Assembly: GCA_034440635.1 (NCBI GenBank)
Contig: JAOTON010000977.1
Span: forward strand, 496,001 to 560,000
DNA from: Lepas anatifera
Lineage: Eukaryota; Arthropoda; Thecostraca; Lepadidae
Reading direction: 5' to 3'
DNA: 64,000 nt
Shown here in pieces: positions 36,112 to 49,822 of the stretch (its first letter is position 1; each line of letters opens with the position of its first letter). The notes beneath the pieces are model-generated. The model worked only from the letters and a program-made list of their open reading frames with translations, made no database searches and was not told the DNA's origin. Made by a program: the position numbers and the translations under genes.

Positions 36112-37980
36112 CTCTATTGAAGTTGGGGCTTCATTTGAACCCCTCCCCCCACCCCAGAAGGTTTTCCGAGATTGTGAACGAGCGACGAAATGGAGCTCCG
36201 CGAAACTGCGTCTACCTTATCTTTATCATTTATCGTTCTTTTATCGGTCTCGTTTTGATAACTTTTTTGCATTAAAATTGTTAAGCTTCTCAACACGGTA
36301 GATTTTATGAGTGATGGTGTGCGTGTGTCTGTCGAATTTTACCTGTTTGTTTACTTTTTAATAATTGACGTGAATGGGTGAAAAACCATGCATGATGTGG
36401 ACCCTAATCGAATAAATGATCTGTATCATTGGACCTTTGCAGCGGCGTTTCTGAAAATGTTGAACTAAGGTCATGTTAGGTCATGCCACCAGCTAAGCTA
36501 ACGATACCACCTCCAAAGAAAATTTCAAGGTGTGCCCTACGTACAAATTTTGGAACAACCATTGAAAAGTCATAGCATGTTCTAGGCCAACCAAGAGCTG
36601 CAAGTTAGGGTGACGGAATTTTTTATCATTGACCTGGTGTCGGCCATTTAGCGTGACCTCCAAATTGCAAAATGATAGGAAAATGGGTAAATGCCCTCCA
36701 TTTCTCCCAAAACGCTCGTCGTGAGCTTTCTTCTTTGTTGAGTGTTCAGATTGAACCAAAATGTCTCATTTTGACGTCCCGAAAATATCCCATTTCCCAT
36801 GACGTCCGAGAAAATGTATCTAATAAGTAGCCCCGTACCGCCCCTCTCCATTTTCCGGGGTCACATTTCCAAACCCTTCCCAATATTTAGTCTCAATATT
36901 CTTATGGGTCGTGATAATTACTGGGCATGACTAGTAATTTGGTATTGGCTCAGCGCGGGACCTAAACCGATGGTTTCGGGGTGGGGATGATGCTGGAAAT
37001 CGTGCAAAACCTTGTTTAAAGAAATCAGCGAAAATCGGGGGATTAGGAGGCGAATCTCTCCCCTTGGATCATCGGCTGTCTTAGCTAGGACCCCGTTGTG
37101 CCGGTGATCACTAGTTATTAAGTCCATTGTTTTTATTGAACACTATTTTCCATATATGACAGCAATGGTTCGCGCTTATAAAGCTTGGAAAGATTGCTGA
37201 AAGGCTACAGCTTTCAGCTGGCAGCTGTGAAGCTCGCACAGTTACACTCGTCTGCGTTGCTAGTGCACGAACACTCAATTGCACCTGGTTGACGATTCAC
37301 AACACCTTAGAGTGAGTATAGTAAAACTCCATGTGATGACATCCCGAAGCACGACAGTCCTATAAATGCCTACACTTCAGCGGTTCATGTACTACTAGAA
37401 CCCGATCTCACGCGGTTACGCGGGGGCGGCTATGTCCGTCACAAATAACCAAGCAGAAAACGCCTTTTCATCGTTGGCCAATGAAATGCAAAGGGTCTCA
37501 CGTAAAACCCCAATGCGACTCACGTATCACAGAACGTGACTGGTGTGTTGCTCGGCGTGGGTCACGTGTTGCACGTGCTGTTTCTTCTGGGAAAGTGGTC
37601 TCAGCGACCTCCGCTTCAGCACTGGGCCATTCACACCGCACAGCTCGGACAAGGAGAGGACGTGGCGACAGGTGTGGGAACAGCGGGGAAATGTTCATAC
37701 CTTCTCAAGTGCCGGTCTCAAGTGCAGTGGTGTTCAACCCCCTTCAAACTCGGCTCCTATACGCGATAGCGAAAAAACGCGAACGCTGATGCATAGCTCA
37801 CATAAATTCATGAAGAACCTACATCGGTCACTTTTTGGCTCAGGTCAGTACTGAGGTCATGATGGATCAAAGAAGGCGGCATTTTAGAGAAGAGTTTCGG
37901 GGCTCTAGCGTCTGACAGAGTTGAGTTATAGTCATTTTTAGGCACCATTCCCTTCCTGTCGTTACGGCGAATCGAATGAT
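36112..37980. other. non-coding; nothing recognised
   Basis: No supported gene or element. AGGTCA-type motifs occur near 36,470. Confidence 0.5.
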
Positions 37981-38300
37981 GTATAATATAACTATACTAT
38001 GTCAAAACACAAAAATGGCCTGACCTGAGGTCAGGTCAAGGTCACTATCTGATCTAGTATAGTCAATATGCACAAAATTCACACTCGCAATAACAATATA
38101 AACGCAGAGCTATCAAAATAGAAGCTTTATCGTTATTCCCTGCAAAGTTATTGACCCAAGTCTAAAAATCGACTTCATTGAGTAGCCGAGATGAGGCCTC
38201 AGAGGTCACATGTCAAAAACTGCAACATGAACCTAGAAAGATGCATAGGATACACGTACGCGTATAATTTCTAGGTACACGTATAATTCCAGGAAGTATA
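37981..38300. repeat. partial AGGTCA-rich repeat copy
   Basis: Shares TGACCTGAGGTCAGGTCAAG and ATAGTCAATATGCACA with 20,790-20,850. It is a fragment of the family nested in the hAT element at 20 kb. Confidence 0.7.
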
Positions 38301-38824
38301 TTCATGCTATTTCATCCACAGAATCCAGATACTTGGGAATTGTATTACACTTTCTTTTCAGATCCAGGGAGTTCAAGCACTTTGAGACTTTACAACGCTG
38401 TCAAAATGTAATTGACTTGCTGGATGCACATTTCCTATAGTGGTCTGATTCACCCTCGAAAGTCTTCACGGCAACTCTTTCCTCCACAACACATTCTCTA
38501 CGATGACAAACGTACCAGCCCCGGAGCTACGAAGAGGTTGAACTACACCAACCCTCAGAATTGCAGTCATATGATCATCTACCGTTTGAATTTGACATGG
38601 GAGATATCAGGGCTGTTTTTATGGTAATGTCATCTACTGTGTCACGCAGAAATTTTACCAATATCTGTTTGACATAAATCATCTTCACTTTTTGCAAAAA
38701 GATTCGATTTTCGGCCAATACTTTGCTCAAGCAAAAGGAACACCTGCAGCTGCTTCACGCTCTCAGCTATATGAGAGGGAGATCAGCTCACGGAGTCCTC
38801 AGAAAACACACGACGCGATGTGAT

Positions 38825-39859
38825 TTAACCCTCGCCCCACCGGGGCGGGCCATCGATGGCCCCCCTAAGGTTTTTCCGGGATAGCAGAAAAACGACGAGG
38901 CGCAGCACCGCAGTTGAGGGCTCTACCTCTCACTGCATCATTTTCCCATCATCCCTTAAATTTTTATCCCGGGTCACCCAAGGTCAGGTCACCAGACGAG
39001 GTCAACCAAGGTCACCTCACTTCACTTTAGAGCTCTGTAAGAGCTACATTTCAAAGTCGATCGATTTGAAACTTCCTACACTTCATAACCCCTCCAGGGT
39101 CTACTACAAGGTGTATATCCGGGATTTTTCGATTTCGTGCCCTGAGGTCAGGTCACGAGGCGACCTCTCCCATTGGAAAAGCATAGGGAAAAGTTGTTTC
39201 TTGATATAAAAGCCACAAAAATGATTGCAAATACTCAGACTGCTCAGAACAACGTTTTTGGACACCCTTTCACGGATCCCAGGGGTCATATTTTCCCTTT
39301 GACTTTTCCAAGGTCATCCAAGGTCACCAGAGGTCAAAAACAGTATTTTGGCAATAACTTTTGACCTAATTAAGCTAGAGCGGTGAAACAAACACGATGG
39401 TGTTTGTCTTGTCACTGGCTTTTATTTGATATACGGCAAGGTCACTTTCTGACCTTTCGTGACCTCAGGTCATATTAGGTCACGAGGTGACCTCTGGAGG
39501 TCAAACCACTGGCGGGAGGTCTTTACGTTCCACATAGCGGAAAAAGTACTGGCAATTTGCTATCAAATGTACTTTACCAGGCCTCAATAGCTCTAATGAC
39601 ATAAGAGTTATGCCCAGTTTGCTCAATCATTGCATATTTGAGTGAAAATAGCCGATCTTGACCTAATTTGACCTCTGGAGGTCAAACCATTGACCTGAGC
39701 ACTAAAACATGCGAAGTAATTTCTTACTGAATTCACGCAAGCTTTCTATTGCACTTTGCAGATTTGCGCTAACGCCCATATTTTCGGAGTTAGAGGGGGC
39801 CATCGATGCCCCCCGGTGGGGCGAAGGTGGCGCCGGACCCCCGGTGGGGCGCGGGTTAA
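38825..39859. mobile_element. TTAA MITE, copy 1 (1,027 bp plus TTAA duplication)
   Basis: The element (38,829-39,855) is flanked by TTAA. Its termini are CCCTCGCCCCACCGG and CCGGTGGGGCGCGGG, with CCATCGATGG palindromes inside each end. It is the same length as, and nearly identical to, the inverted copy at 46,967-47,993. TTAA duplication and terminal CCC are piggyBac-like. There is no transposase. The interior has over twenty AGGTCA/TGACCT half-sites by eye. It lies about 700 bp from the last exon of the receptor gene. Confidence 0.9.
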
Positions 39860-40533
39860 TAGCTTATAGGTGTGCGATGCATCACTGACTCCACTAATGC
39901 TCCTAGCTTAAAAAACAGGTGAATGACAAATTTAATTTCGATACAACATTTTGCACCATATACAAATGTGTGGAACGTCACAATATGTGCCTGACACCAT
40001 CTCACTATTTCATGTAAGTTATTCTACAGCTCAGCTTGAGGAAAGCCGGCTAAAGAAGAAGAAGGAGAAGCTTTAGCCGCTTTGGTTGAGCAGGAATTGA
40101 GCAATAGTGATGCGAATTATATTGTGTCATTTTTATTTCCTGCCTTGGCTTTGGTGCCATAGTAGTTACAGCTTGCAACACCTTTGGGTCATCGAGACAC
40201 GGTTTTAAAGGGTTTCTAAAATAATCCAAAATGGTTTGCTGTTGAATTAAAAAGCATCGTCATCATATAGCATCCACCTTTCTCTTCACTATTCCTTTTT
40301 TGGCTCTATTATGTTCTTCAATTGCGGAAAATGTTGATCCTGTGATCTCGCAACCATATTATACAATGGTGACTTTGACCTGCAGTGCAAAAAATGTATA
40401 TCTTTACCTGAAATAAATTGGTTATTTATGGATTGTCTGTCAGATTACATGATAAATGATAACTGTCAAAATTCATATTCAATTTCTAAGCTCTTCTCAA
40501 CGTTCTGGTGACGTGGGTCCCCAATCTGGTGAG
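39860..40533. other. 3' flank of the receptor gene
   Basis: AT-rich. It may hold the 3' UTR of the minus-strand gene. Nothing else is recognised. Confidence 0.5.
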
Positions 40534-40827
40534 TTACTCTGTGCGAGGTCTAAACATATCTTTCATAGCTTCCACAATTTCTTCGTTGGTGCAGAATACC
40601 CACGAGTCAATGATATGGTACAAAGAGCGGACGAAGCCGAAAAGATGCAGCAGTTGTGCAGGTATGCTAGCTCCCATCGCTTTCAGGGCTATACACACTC
40701 TGAAGGGCAGCGTGCAGCAGAGGAAGAGACAGGCGAACTTGAAGGTGAAGATGAAAAGCTTGAAGCTGCGACGGCGCTGGGCATCCTGACCTGGACTTGA
40801 GTTTCTCTGGGCGTCAATTTTTCTGAT
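40534..40827 (-). CDS. seven-transmembrane receptor, exon 2 (TM6-TM7)
   Basis: The minus-strand acceptor cgattttacag precedes ATCAGAAAAATT. The exon is 294 bp including the TAA stop at 40,534-40,536. It encodes a basic third-loop end (RRRSFKLF), TM6 (FIFTFKFACLFLCCTLPFRV), TM7 (LLHLFGFVRSLYHIIDSWVF) and a short tail. IDSWVF occupies the place of the usual NPxxY. It joins exon 1 in phase 0 (IARK-IRKID). The receptor subfamily is not recognised. Confidence 0.78.
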   Translation of the reverse strand: MRKIDAQRNSSPGQDAQRRRSFKLFIFTFKFACLFLCCTLPFRVCIALKAMGASIPAQLLHLFGFVRSLYHIIDSWVFCTNEEIVEAMKDMFRPRTE

Positions 40828-40971
40828 CTGTAAAATCGAAAATTTACAGCACTCATTTGAAAATAAAGATGTGCCAAAGAAGGAAGCGCAAGGCAAATTT
40901 GCAAACGGCATCTGATAGAACAGACAAGTCTTACCTAAAGTTGACAAGGCATGTACTGGCTAGTGTCCTCA

Positions 40972-41061
40972 AATCCTGGATACAAAATGCACTTAGATTG
41001 ACTTCTGTGACCCTTTTACAGCCAGCAGAGGGTAATCTAAGTGCATTTTATATCCAGGATT
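40972..41061. repeat. 90-bp perfect-stem hairpin
   Basis: The 28-bp arms (40,972-40,999 and 41,034-41,061) are inverted copies with one mismatch. They contain CAAAATGCACTTAGATT and AATCTAAGTGCATTTT and enclose a 34-bp loop. It is a small MITE-like or foldback structure in the receptor intron, about 145 bp from exon 2. Confidence 0.85.
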
Positions 41062-41082
41062 CAAGGAGACAGGCGATACGAC

Positions 41083-41942
41083 TTACGGACTAAAGTTCGT
41101 ATGGCTAAAGTGCGTATAGATAACTTAGTATGCAAAAGTTCGTAAGCAAATGTACGTAGGGTATAAAACTCGTATGCCAAAAGTACGCCCGCAAAAGAAC
41201 GTATATTCAAAAATACGTTAGCAAATGTACATAATAAATGCATAAGCTAGAGCATGTTCGAGGCAGGTAATTGTGGGGGAGGCTCAAGCTCCCAGGCCCC
41301 CTGAAATGTGATCATAGACAGGGGCGTCGCCACAGATTTTCGGGTGGGAGGGCCGGCGCCAGGGGGAGGGGGGCTGGGGCTCCTGATGAAGACCTATGTT
41401 AACGGAAACATGACATTTTCAATGGTATTTTCAGCCAAAAGCGGGGGCTGGCCCCGCCCCGCCACTTTCCGAGAGCGGGAGGGCCCGGTCCCCTAGGCCC
41501 CCGGTGGCGACGCCCTTGGTCAGTGGTCGTAGATTTCCGCCACTGCGCTCAAGCTATTTGAAAGCCCGGCGAGATGTGGGCAGGTGATTGATTACCTCTG
41601 TACTTGATGCCGTGTAGCTGTCCATACGATTTTTCATGACGAATATTTTAGCTCTAGGAACTTTACTCATACGAATTTGTGTCATTACAGAACATGCTTT
41701 CCCTACGAACATTTTGTTCGTACTTACTTTAACCCGTACGAACTTTTTCCATATGAACTTTTTACGTTACGAACATTTTACCCCTACGTACTCTAACCCG
41801 TACGAACTTTTTCCATACGAACTTTTTCCATTACGATTATTATCCACCTACGTACTTTATATATACGTACTTTAGCCATACGTACTTTTGCGTACGTACT
41901 GTATGCATACGAACTTCTTCCTTACGTACTTTGGTCCGCAAA
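41083..41942. mobile_element. foldback-like element in the receptor intron
   Basis: The left arm (41,083-41,230) is built from AAAGTTCGTATG-like short units and the right arm (about 41,635-41,942) from the reverse complement (TACGAACTTTTTCC). The ends match as TTACGGACTAAAG and TTTGCGGACCAAAG. A GC-rich insert with CAGGGGCGTCGCCAC/GTGGCGACGCCCTTG ends (about 41,316-41,516) sits between the arms and resembles a nested hAT-type MITE, but I see no target duplication for it. Confidence 0.6.
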
Positions 41943-42290
41943 CCAGTATATACCTTGTCAACTTAATATCATGTTCCTCGCCTCAGCACTCTAAAACCTA
42001 TCAAAGTCTTACCTTACCTTGAATATTACCTGGATCTGGATAAAGCCATGAACCAGCAAGATGTTCTATTTTGAACCAGAACCCTGCAATTTGTATTGCA
42101 CCCAAGCCTGTCTCTTAAAACAGTTAACATTAGTAAGCAATAGCTGGCGAGAATGACTCGTACACTATCCTCCAACATCACCAATTTCTAAATCAATTGC
42201 ATGGTGAGTCATTAGACCAAAAATTACATGTTTTGGTATCATAACAAATGAACCATGAATAAATTCATCACATATCGAGCGAAGGCCTCA

Positions 42291-43608
<1,318 letters not shown>

Positions 43609-44280
43609 GTGACGCTGTTGAGGCTGCTGCTGTGGTTGATGTTCAGTTCGGAGCTCCCGTCACGACCACCAGCCTGCATCGAGGCTGCTCTGGGCGTCGC
43701 ATCGTTCGATACATTTACTCAGGAAAGCATAGCCAGGACGCCTGAAAATAGATTCACATTGTCTAAATATGGCCTTAAAGTATGCTCAACGTGGCAAGGA
43801 GACAATCGTGTATCTAAGTACGCTTATGGTTGATTCCTTAAAATTCCAAGGAATGCTATTGCTTATATCTATATAACCTACGTAAAAAGTTAGGTTTATT
43901 GTAAGATATGCAAGCGAAAACTCACAAGAGAGACATTTAATCAATCTCCTTTTGTCTTTGTGACGAAGAAAATTATTTCTTTCAATCACTTTTTTCTGAT
44001 TTTAAGCGGCGTCAGTCCTCTACCAGCTGATCCGCGATTTTTTTTGTTATGAAAACTACTACCGCTGCTCCGGTGACTTTTGGAGCGTCTGCAAGTAGTG
44101 GTGTAGCTGCAAGTAGCCTGCATAGCTTGCAGTAGCAGGCCGCCCAGCTTCGTGACGTCACCAGGACGCCAGAAAGTTCCTTTACCTCTCTTTAACAACC
44201 AAAACTTTACCAAGTCTGGAAGTATTTCGCTAGCATCCAAAGTGTAAAAGGCATGTTTTAGGCACCACTCTTCCATCGCA
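43609..44280. other. 5' flank of the receptor gene
   Basis: Upstream of the receptor on the minus strand. It probably holds the promoter and 5' UTR. No clear TATA box or initiator can be assigned. Confidence 0.4.
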
Positions 44281-44560
44281 TGGGGTCGAAAAACTTACCA
44301 TTTTGGCAGTCTAAATGGTGACGGCCCAAGGTGGGCAAGGTGACAAAATTAGTCTACATGTTTCCTCTAGACCAATAGCGGAGCAAATCGCCATATATTG
44401 GCATCTGTACTTTGAACTCGCAATGTTTTTAAACAATTAGGATGGTCCAAGAGTATCAATTGGTATCCTACTAACGCAAAACGTGCCACATTCTGGAGCC
44501 TGGGCTGGTGACACGTGTATGGTTTGATATTTTCAATGGTGACACACTGAACACTTTAAT
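44281..44560 (+). repeat. 270-bp direct repeat, copy 1
   Basis: Contains GGGGTCGAAAAACTTACCAT and ends around GGTGACACACTGAACACTTT. It matches 44,818-45,090 at a spacing of about 537 bp. Confidence 0.85.
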
Positions 44561-44817
44561 AATGTTTTAATAATGTTCTCTCGCTTCCCGTAAATAACTG
44601 ACACATCATTTAAAAGAAAACATGTGAATATAGACACCAAGATATTTACGCTGCATGAATGCAAGTTAATAATTCATTTTTAACGCGTATCAGAAATAAA
44701 ACAGGATTTGAAAGTGCATTTTTATGTTAGAAATATAAACATTATCTACGTAACTTGGGCGCAATGGCTTGTAAAGTTACGGCTATCTTGAGTGCTACTG
44801 GTTTTTCACTGCCGAAC

Positions 44818-45090
44818 AGGGGTCGAAAAACTGACCATTTTGGCATTCTAAATGGTGACAGCCCAAGGTGGACAAGGTGACAAAAATTAGCTGATATGTT
44901 TGCTCTAGACGAATAACGGAACAAATAGCCAAAATTTGCACATGCAATTTAAACTCGCAATGTTTTTCAACAACTAAGATGGTCCAGGAGTATCCCTTGG
45001 TATCCCAATAACTCAAAACGTGCCACATTTTGCAGCCTGGACTGGTGACACATTTATGGTTTGGCATTTTAATGGTGACAATCTGAACAC
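44818..45090 (+). repeat. 270-bp direct repeat, copy 2
   Basis: Begins GGGGTCGAAAAACTGACCAT and is a diverged direct copy of 44,281-44,560. Confidence 0.85.
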
Positions 45091-46714
45091 TTTTTTGGCC
45101 CCTGCTGCCGAATCAATGTGAGAAATGTCTAGAATCCAATAACCGCTTCCTACTTTCCAATAATAGTTTTTTGGTCAGCAACATGCAGCATTCCATGGCT
45201 GGGACTATGCGGGTTGTTGCGGTTTGGGAAATATGCCAACAATGCCTATAATGCGTATGTTATAAACTAACCATTTGTTTTTTTACACTGTATTATTTAT
45301 CTCAAATGTAATTAATGAAATGAATTATTATCCGGAAAATTTGCTGTAAGATTATTTATTAGCTCTCGAATTATTGTACTCAAATTTGTCATTGAACTGG
45401 CCTTCGGCTCGTCGAATTATAAAGTTTTTCTTTGCGCTCGTCCTTTAACATATAATGAATGAAAGAAATATTGGCTGCAGGGCCACAGAAGAACGCACAC
45501 CGGCCGAATGCAGGGGTACCGATACGCTAAAAATGTAACGGCAGATAGTCGAAATGGCACCGCTTCTCAGAAGTGCGGGTTCCATTTGGGTACGACACCT
45601 ACTGGCGGAGATACGAGAATAAGCTGACGGTCGGTGATGGTCAGGCCGGTTCCGGCAGAGCTGAACCGATCTATGATAAACGGCATCCGCATGTAGAGAG
45701 AGACCTCGCGGGCGCTTGGCGCCGGTTAGGCTGCTAGATGACTAGATGGAGGTGTTGTAAGATCCTGAGATTGTGTTGTCTTTTACAGAAATAACTACAT
45801 AGAATCATCTCGGAAATACAATGAGAAAACTATAAATGTTCTGAAGCTAATATCTAGGGCCAAGACAAGTGAGCATGAGGATGCTTTGAATTTTAACTTA
45901 TCTTTAGTGTAAATAGGAAGACCAAAATGATTGGCCGAAAAGGCAGACTAAATCCTCCTGAAAGTAGCACTTATGTTGCTTCTCACGTAGACACATGCCA
46001 TTCCAGCTGCACACAACTTGCAGGGTCGGCAGTCGTTGCAGGACTGAAGCCTCCTGAGTATTGATTTATTATGGCTCGACGATGGACTACTTGATCTTGA
46101 AATTGGCCAAAAACCCGATGGATGACCTACAACGCCAGTCCAATTGACGGTGAGCACCATCAGAGCAGGCGTGGCCCCAGGGGGATGTAAGACATGTCCC
46201 CCTCTAAGGTGATTTAAGAAGAGGGGCAGCGGCGGATACAGGGGAGGTGGGGGTTGGGTCTCAGGCTCCCTCTCTGAAATTTTTGAGTTTCCATAGTAAT
46301 CACGTAATAACAGGTTATTTGAGGTAACGGTGGGGTAGCGTTGAGCCCCCAAACCCCCCCTCCTTCAAATGAAAATCAGGATCTGTCTATCGAGAATGAA
46401 GAATATATCTTTCCCCTTAAGATCCGCCGGATATTTTTTCCAAGAATGGGTGTAAGTGCAGGTGGAGAGGTCAAGGCAAAAGGGCATAGCTCTCAATGTT
46501 CAGATTCGTAACCACAGCGTTGCGTGAAGAGAGATGGTCTAAAAACGCCCAGCCCATGCTGGTGGCTTGCACTACTATTTTTGTCACGCATGTATGATCA
46601 CGGGACTCAGTGAGGTCAGGTCAGGTCAGGCCGCGGCAGCTCTGGCCTCTTTGTGAGCTCCCGGAGAGTGGAGCGGTCGTGGCCGTATAGTGTGATGCCG
46701 TTACCCTTTGTAAG
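45091..46714. other. non-coding; nothing firm
   Basis: AT-rich. A possible decayed MITE lies at about 46,203-46,436 (AGCGGCGGATACAGGGG against AAGATCCGCCGG). AGGTCAGGTCAGGTCAGG direct repeats occur at 46,612-46,630. Confidence 0.4.
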
Positions 46715-48210
46715 ATATCATCATGTATTCGTTCTTTCAAGAGTTGTTTAAGACGCCAGTCGTATTTCGGTTGCATTTTCGGAGCTGTTGAACGTCATGC
46801 AACTATCTTCGTCAGCGAAAGATTACTCAGCCAGCGCCTAATTTAACGCTACACAAGTTTGAGAAAACATCGCATCACACTCGTGCTAAAAATTCAGATT
46901 CTACTTGTTATTTGTTGACAAATAGTAGTGAATACACGAGTTCAACAATTTAGTTAAGTGAGTTAACCCGCGCCCCACCGGGGGTCCGGCGCCACCTTCG
47001 CCCCACCGGAAGGGGCATCGATGGCCCCCCCTCTAACTCCGAAAATATGGGCGTTAGCGCAAATCTGCAAAGTGCAATAGAAAGCTCGCGTGAATTCAGT
47101 AAGAAATTACTTCGCATGTTTTAGTGCTCAGGTCAATGGTTTGACCTCCAGAGGTCAAATTAGGTCAAGATCGGCTATTTTCACTCAAATATGCAATGAT
47201 TAAGCCAACTGGGCATAACTCTTATGTCATTAGAGCTATTGAGGCCTGGTAAAGTACATTTGATAGCAAATTGCCAGTACTTTTTCCGCTATGTGGAACG
47301 TAAAGACCTCCCGCCAGTGGTTTGACCGCCAGAGGTCACCTCGTGACCTAATATGACCTGAGGTCACGAAAGGTCAAAAAGTGACCTTGCTGTATATCAA
47401 ATGAAAGCCAGTGACAAGACAAACACGATGGTGTTTATTTCACCGCTCTAGCTCAATTAGGTCAAAAGTTATTGTCAAAATACTGTTTTTGACCTCTGGT
47501 GACCTTGGATAACCTTGGAAAAGTCAAAGGGCAAATATGACCCCTGGGATCCGTGAAAGGGTGTCCAAAAACGTTGTTCTGAGCAGTCTGAGTATTTGCA
47601 ATCATTTTTGTGGCTTTTATATCATGAAATAGCTTTTCCCCATGCTTTTCCAATGGGAGAGGTCGCCTCGTGACCTGACCTCAGGGCACGAAATCGAAAA
47701 ATCCCGGATATACACCTTGTAGACCCTGGAGGGGTCATGATGTGTAGGAAGTTTCAAATCGATCGACTTTGAAATGTAGCTCTTACAGAGCTCTAAAGGT
47801 GAAGTGAGGTGACCTTGGTTGACCTCGTCTGGTGACCTGATCTTGGGTGACCCGGGGTAAAAAATTTCAGGGATGATGGGAAAATGATGCAGTGAGAGGT
47901 AGAGCCCTCAACCGCGGTGCTGCGCCTCGTCGTTTTTCTGCTATCCCGGAAAAACCTTAGGGGGCCATCGATGGCCCCCCGGTGGGGCGAGGGTTAAGTC
48001 ACAAAGGAAAATACGTTTTAATACAGTACACGCACGGGGAGGTCATACATACACAAAAGTCTAGATCATCACACACCTACGTCAAAGACCGACAAATGAG
48101 GTGTTGCTGAAAACGACGCAAAAACGTATTAGAATACGTACCACACCAATGCAGTGTCAGGTGTACTTGACAAACTTGCAGCTTTGAGATACCTTTTTTA
48201 GTTAATTATT
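46715..48210 (-). repeat. interspersed repeat X, copy A, split by a TTAA MITE
   Basis: The parts at 46,715-46,966 and 47,998-48,210 match, in reverse orientation, the DNA at 57,976-58,395 and 50,938-50,985. In copy B the first junction is unbroken (CTCTTAACTCA in plus sense), so the MITE is a later insertion here. It lies directly 3' of the DUF7869-like pseudogene and may be that transposon's tail. Confidence 0.82.
46963..47997. mobile_element. TTAA MITE, copy 2 (inverted, 1,027 bp plus TTAA duplication)
   Basis: The element (46,967-47,993) is flanked by TTAA and is the reverse complement, with few differences, of the 38.8-kb copy. Ends: CCCGCGCCCCACCGG and CCGGTGGGGCGAGGG. The paralogous repeat at 58 kb has a single TTAA at the corresponding place, an empty site, which confirms the target and its duplication. 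Confidence 0.93.
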
Positions 48211-48574
48211 TCGAGGGTTCCCAGCAAGAAGAACCTAAGTGTTGTTTTTTCCAATTTTACAGGAGACACAAAAAACGGATTTCTTATTCTGTATATTGGC
48301 GTAAAGCAACGATACTTGGTGTGGAATACAAGTAGTGCATGCGCATCATCACAGTTCCGTTCAAATGATGAAGCATTAATAACAAAATGAATGCGACGCA
48401 GGTAAGGCCTTCTTGCTTGCGAGAACTTCATCTCCCACCACATAACTTGTAGGGAAGAACAACCTAACTGTCTACGTGTGAACAAAGTTATACATTCATA
48501 TGCACCAAACAGAAGTGCTATTAATCACTGTGCGGTCCCAAAATCTTCAGCCAGAACACACCAGTTTTTCTTTT

Positions 48575-49565
48575 TCACACGTCTGCTTTCTCCTCCGGAT
48601 CCTGGATGTCACTCTCCGGGAGGATGCCCACCTGGCGAGCTGAGTGAGGCAAGCTGCGGTACTTATGTCGGAAATGCTGCGGGATGTTCCCGTCGTCGCA
48701 GAGCTTTATCAGGTCCCGATATTTTTCCGCTCTGATGGCCACACGCTTGCTGCAGAGCTGCTGTAGTGGAAGGGCAGGTGACGCGGTGCCAGCGCGCCGG
48801 CCGACCTTTCGTAGAGAGCGTATTCGGATGACCGTCTCTTCATTGCTGTAGTCAACCTCCACGGCGATCATTGGTTCCCCACGAACGATGGTCGCTCTGC
48901 TCATCTTGGCCCGGGGCCCACCTTCGGTGAGACAGCTCCGCTGGATTGACTGCCAATCTCTCCAGTACGTGAATTGATGCTCTGTGACATCATATAGGAA
49001 GGGATCGTGCCGAGATGTTTGAATGATGGTGCACCAATTACTTGGAGCGTACACAAGGTGATGTCGAACCCTGGCCTCGATGGTGGTGTGCATGGAATCA
49101 TAGGGAAGGTAGGTATGCCCTTTCAGCAAGTAGTTCAGAGTGATTGTGTCCAGGTTTCCCCACGACTGCAGTGCGAAGTATAGACTCACGATGAGTCATG
49201 TTCTTGTTCTGTCCTGGACAGTTATCACAGAACAGTTCCGAAGTCCTTGCTCTCTCGATGACCTCGTCAACAGCTTCGACGTAATCGTGGGGAATAGTTG
49301 CAACTTTCGCGCAGTCGCGCCTCCCGTGAGTTTCGTCCCACACGTGACAAAATCCATGCCTGCTTCCAGTCTCGTACAAGGTGAAGTTGAAATAGGCGAA
49401 TTTCTTGGCGCAAAAGATGATCACAGATTTTCCGTGCGGTGTCGTTAGAAGCTTTTCTTGGTCCAAACTGGTACAGTAGAAGCTTGGGTCCTCTCTTGCG
49501 CGTGTCATGGCCTCGTTGTACCGGGTTTTAGTTAGCTGCTTTAGAGCGCAGTGGGCATTGTTTCT
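48575..49565 (-). pseudogene. broken DUF7869-like, transposon-associated gene
   Basis: The minus-strand protein pieces are KQLTKTRYNEAMTRAREDPS, a strand-rich middle with FCHVWDETHGRRDCAKV, the signature CDNCPGQNKN and, after a frameshift near 49,185, LNYLLKGHTYLPYDSMHTTI. This order (helical H..A region, DxxC-GQNKN, then F/L-x-x-GH-x-x-xP-D) matches the DUF7869 group of RNase H-like, transposon-derived proteins common in invertebrates. It lacks the N-terminal part. The family call is from memory. Confidence 0.68.
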
Positions 49566-49822
49566 CTCCTTTTGAAAGTGGAGGCATACGCTTAAATATA
49601 CGGGGACGGTTCGGGTATTCTTGCCTTCAAAGCTTTAGTCAAAAATACCATTTAGGCTGTTCTTACACTCCATATCTCAGCAACCGAGGCAGATAGCGGT
49701 GCGGATGTTTTTGCATTCTACGCGTCTCGTCAAGCTGATTTGAATGGTATACAAATCTACATTTCGGTAAATTTGACACTTAGGTTCTTCGTCCTGAGAA
49801 CCCTCGATTTGATATTGTTCTA

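Noticed and set aside
41316..41516. CAGGGGCGTCGCCAC-ended MITE as a separate confirmed element
   Set aside because: The inverted ends are good, but flanks show no 8-bp duplication; kept only as a comment in the foldback entry.
46203..46436. Possible small hAT-type MITE
   Set aside because: The ends match only loosely and no target duplication is visible.
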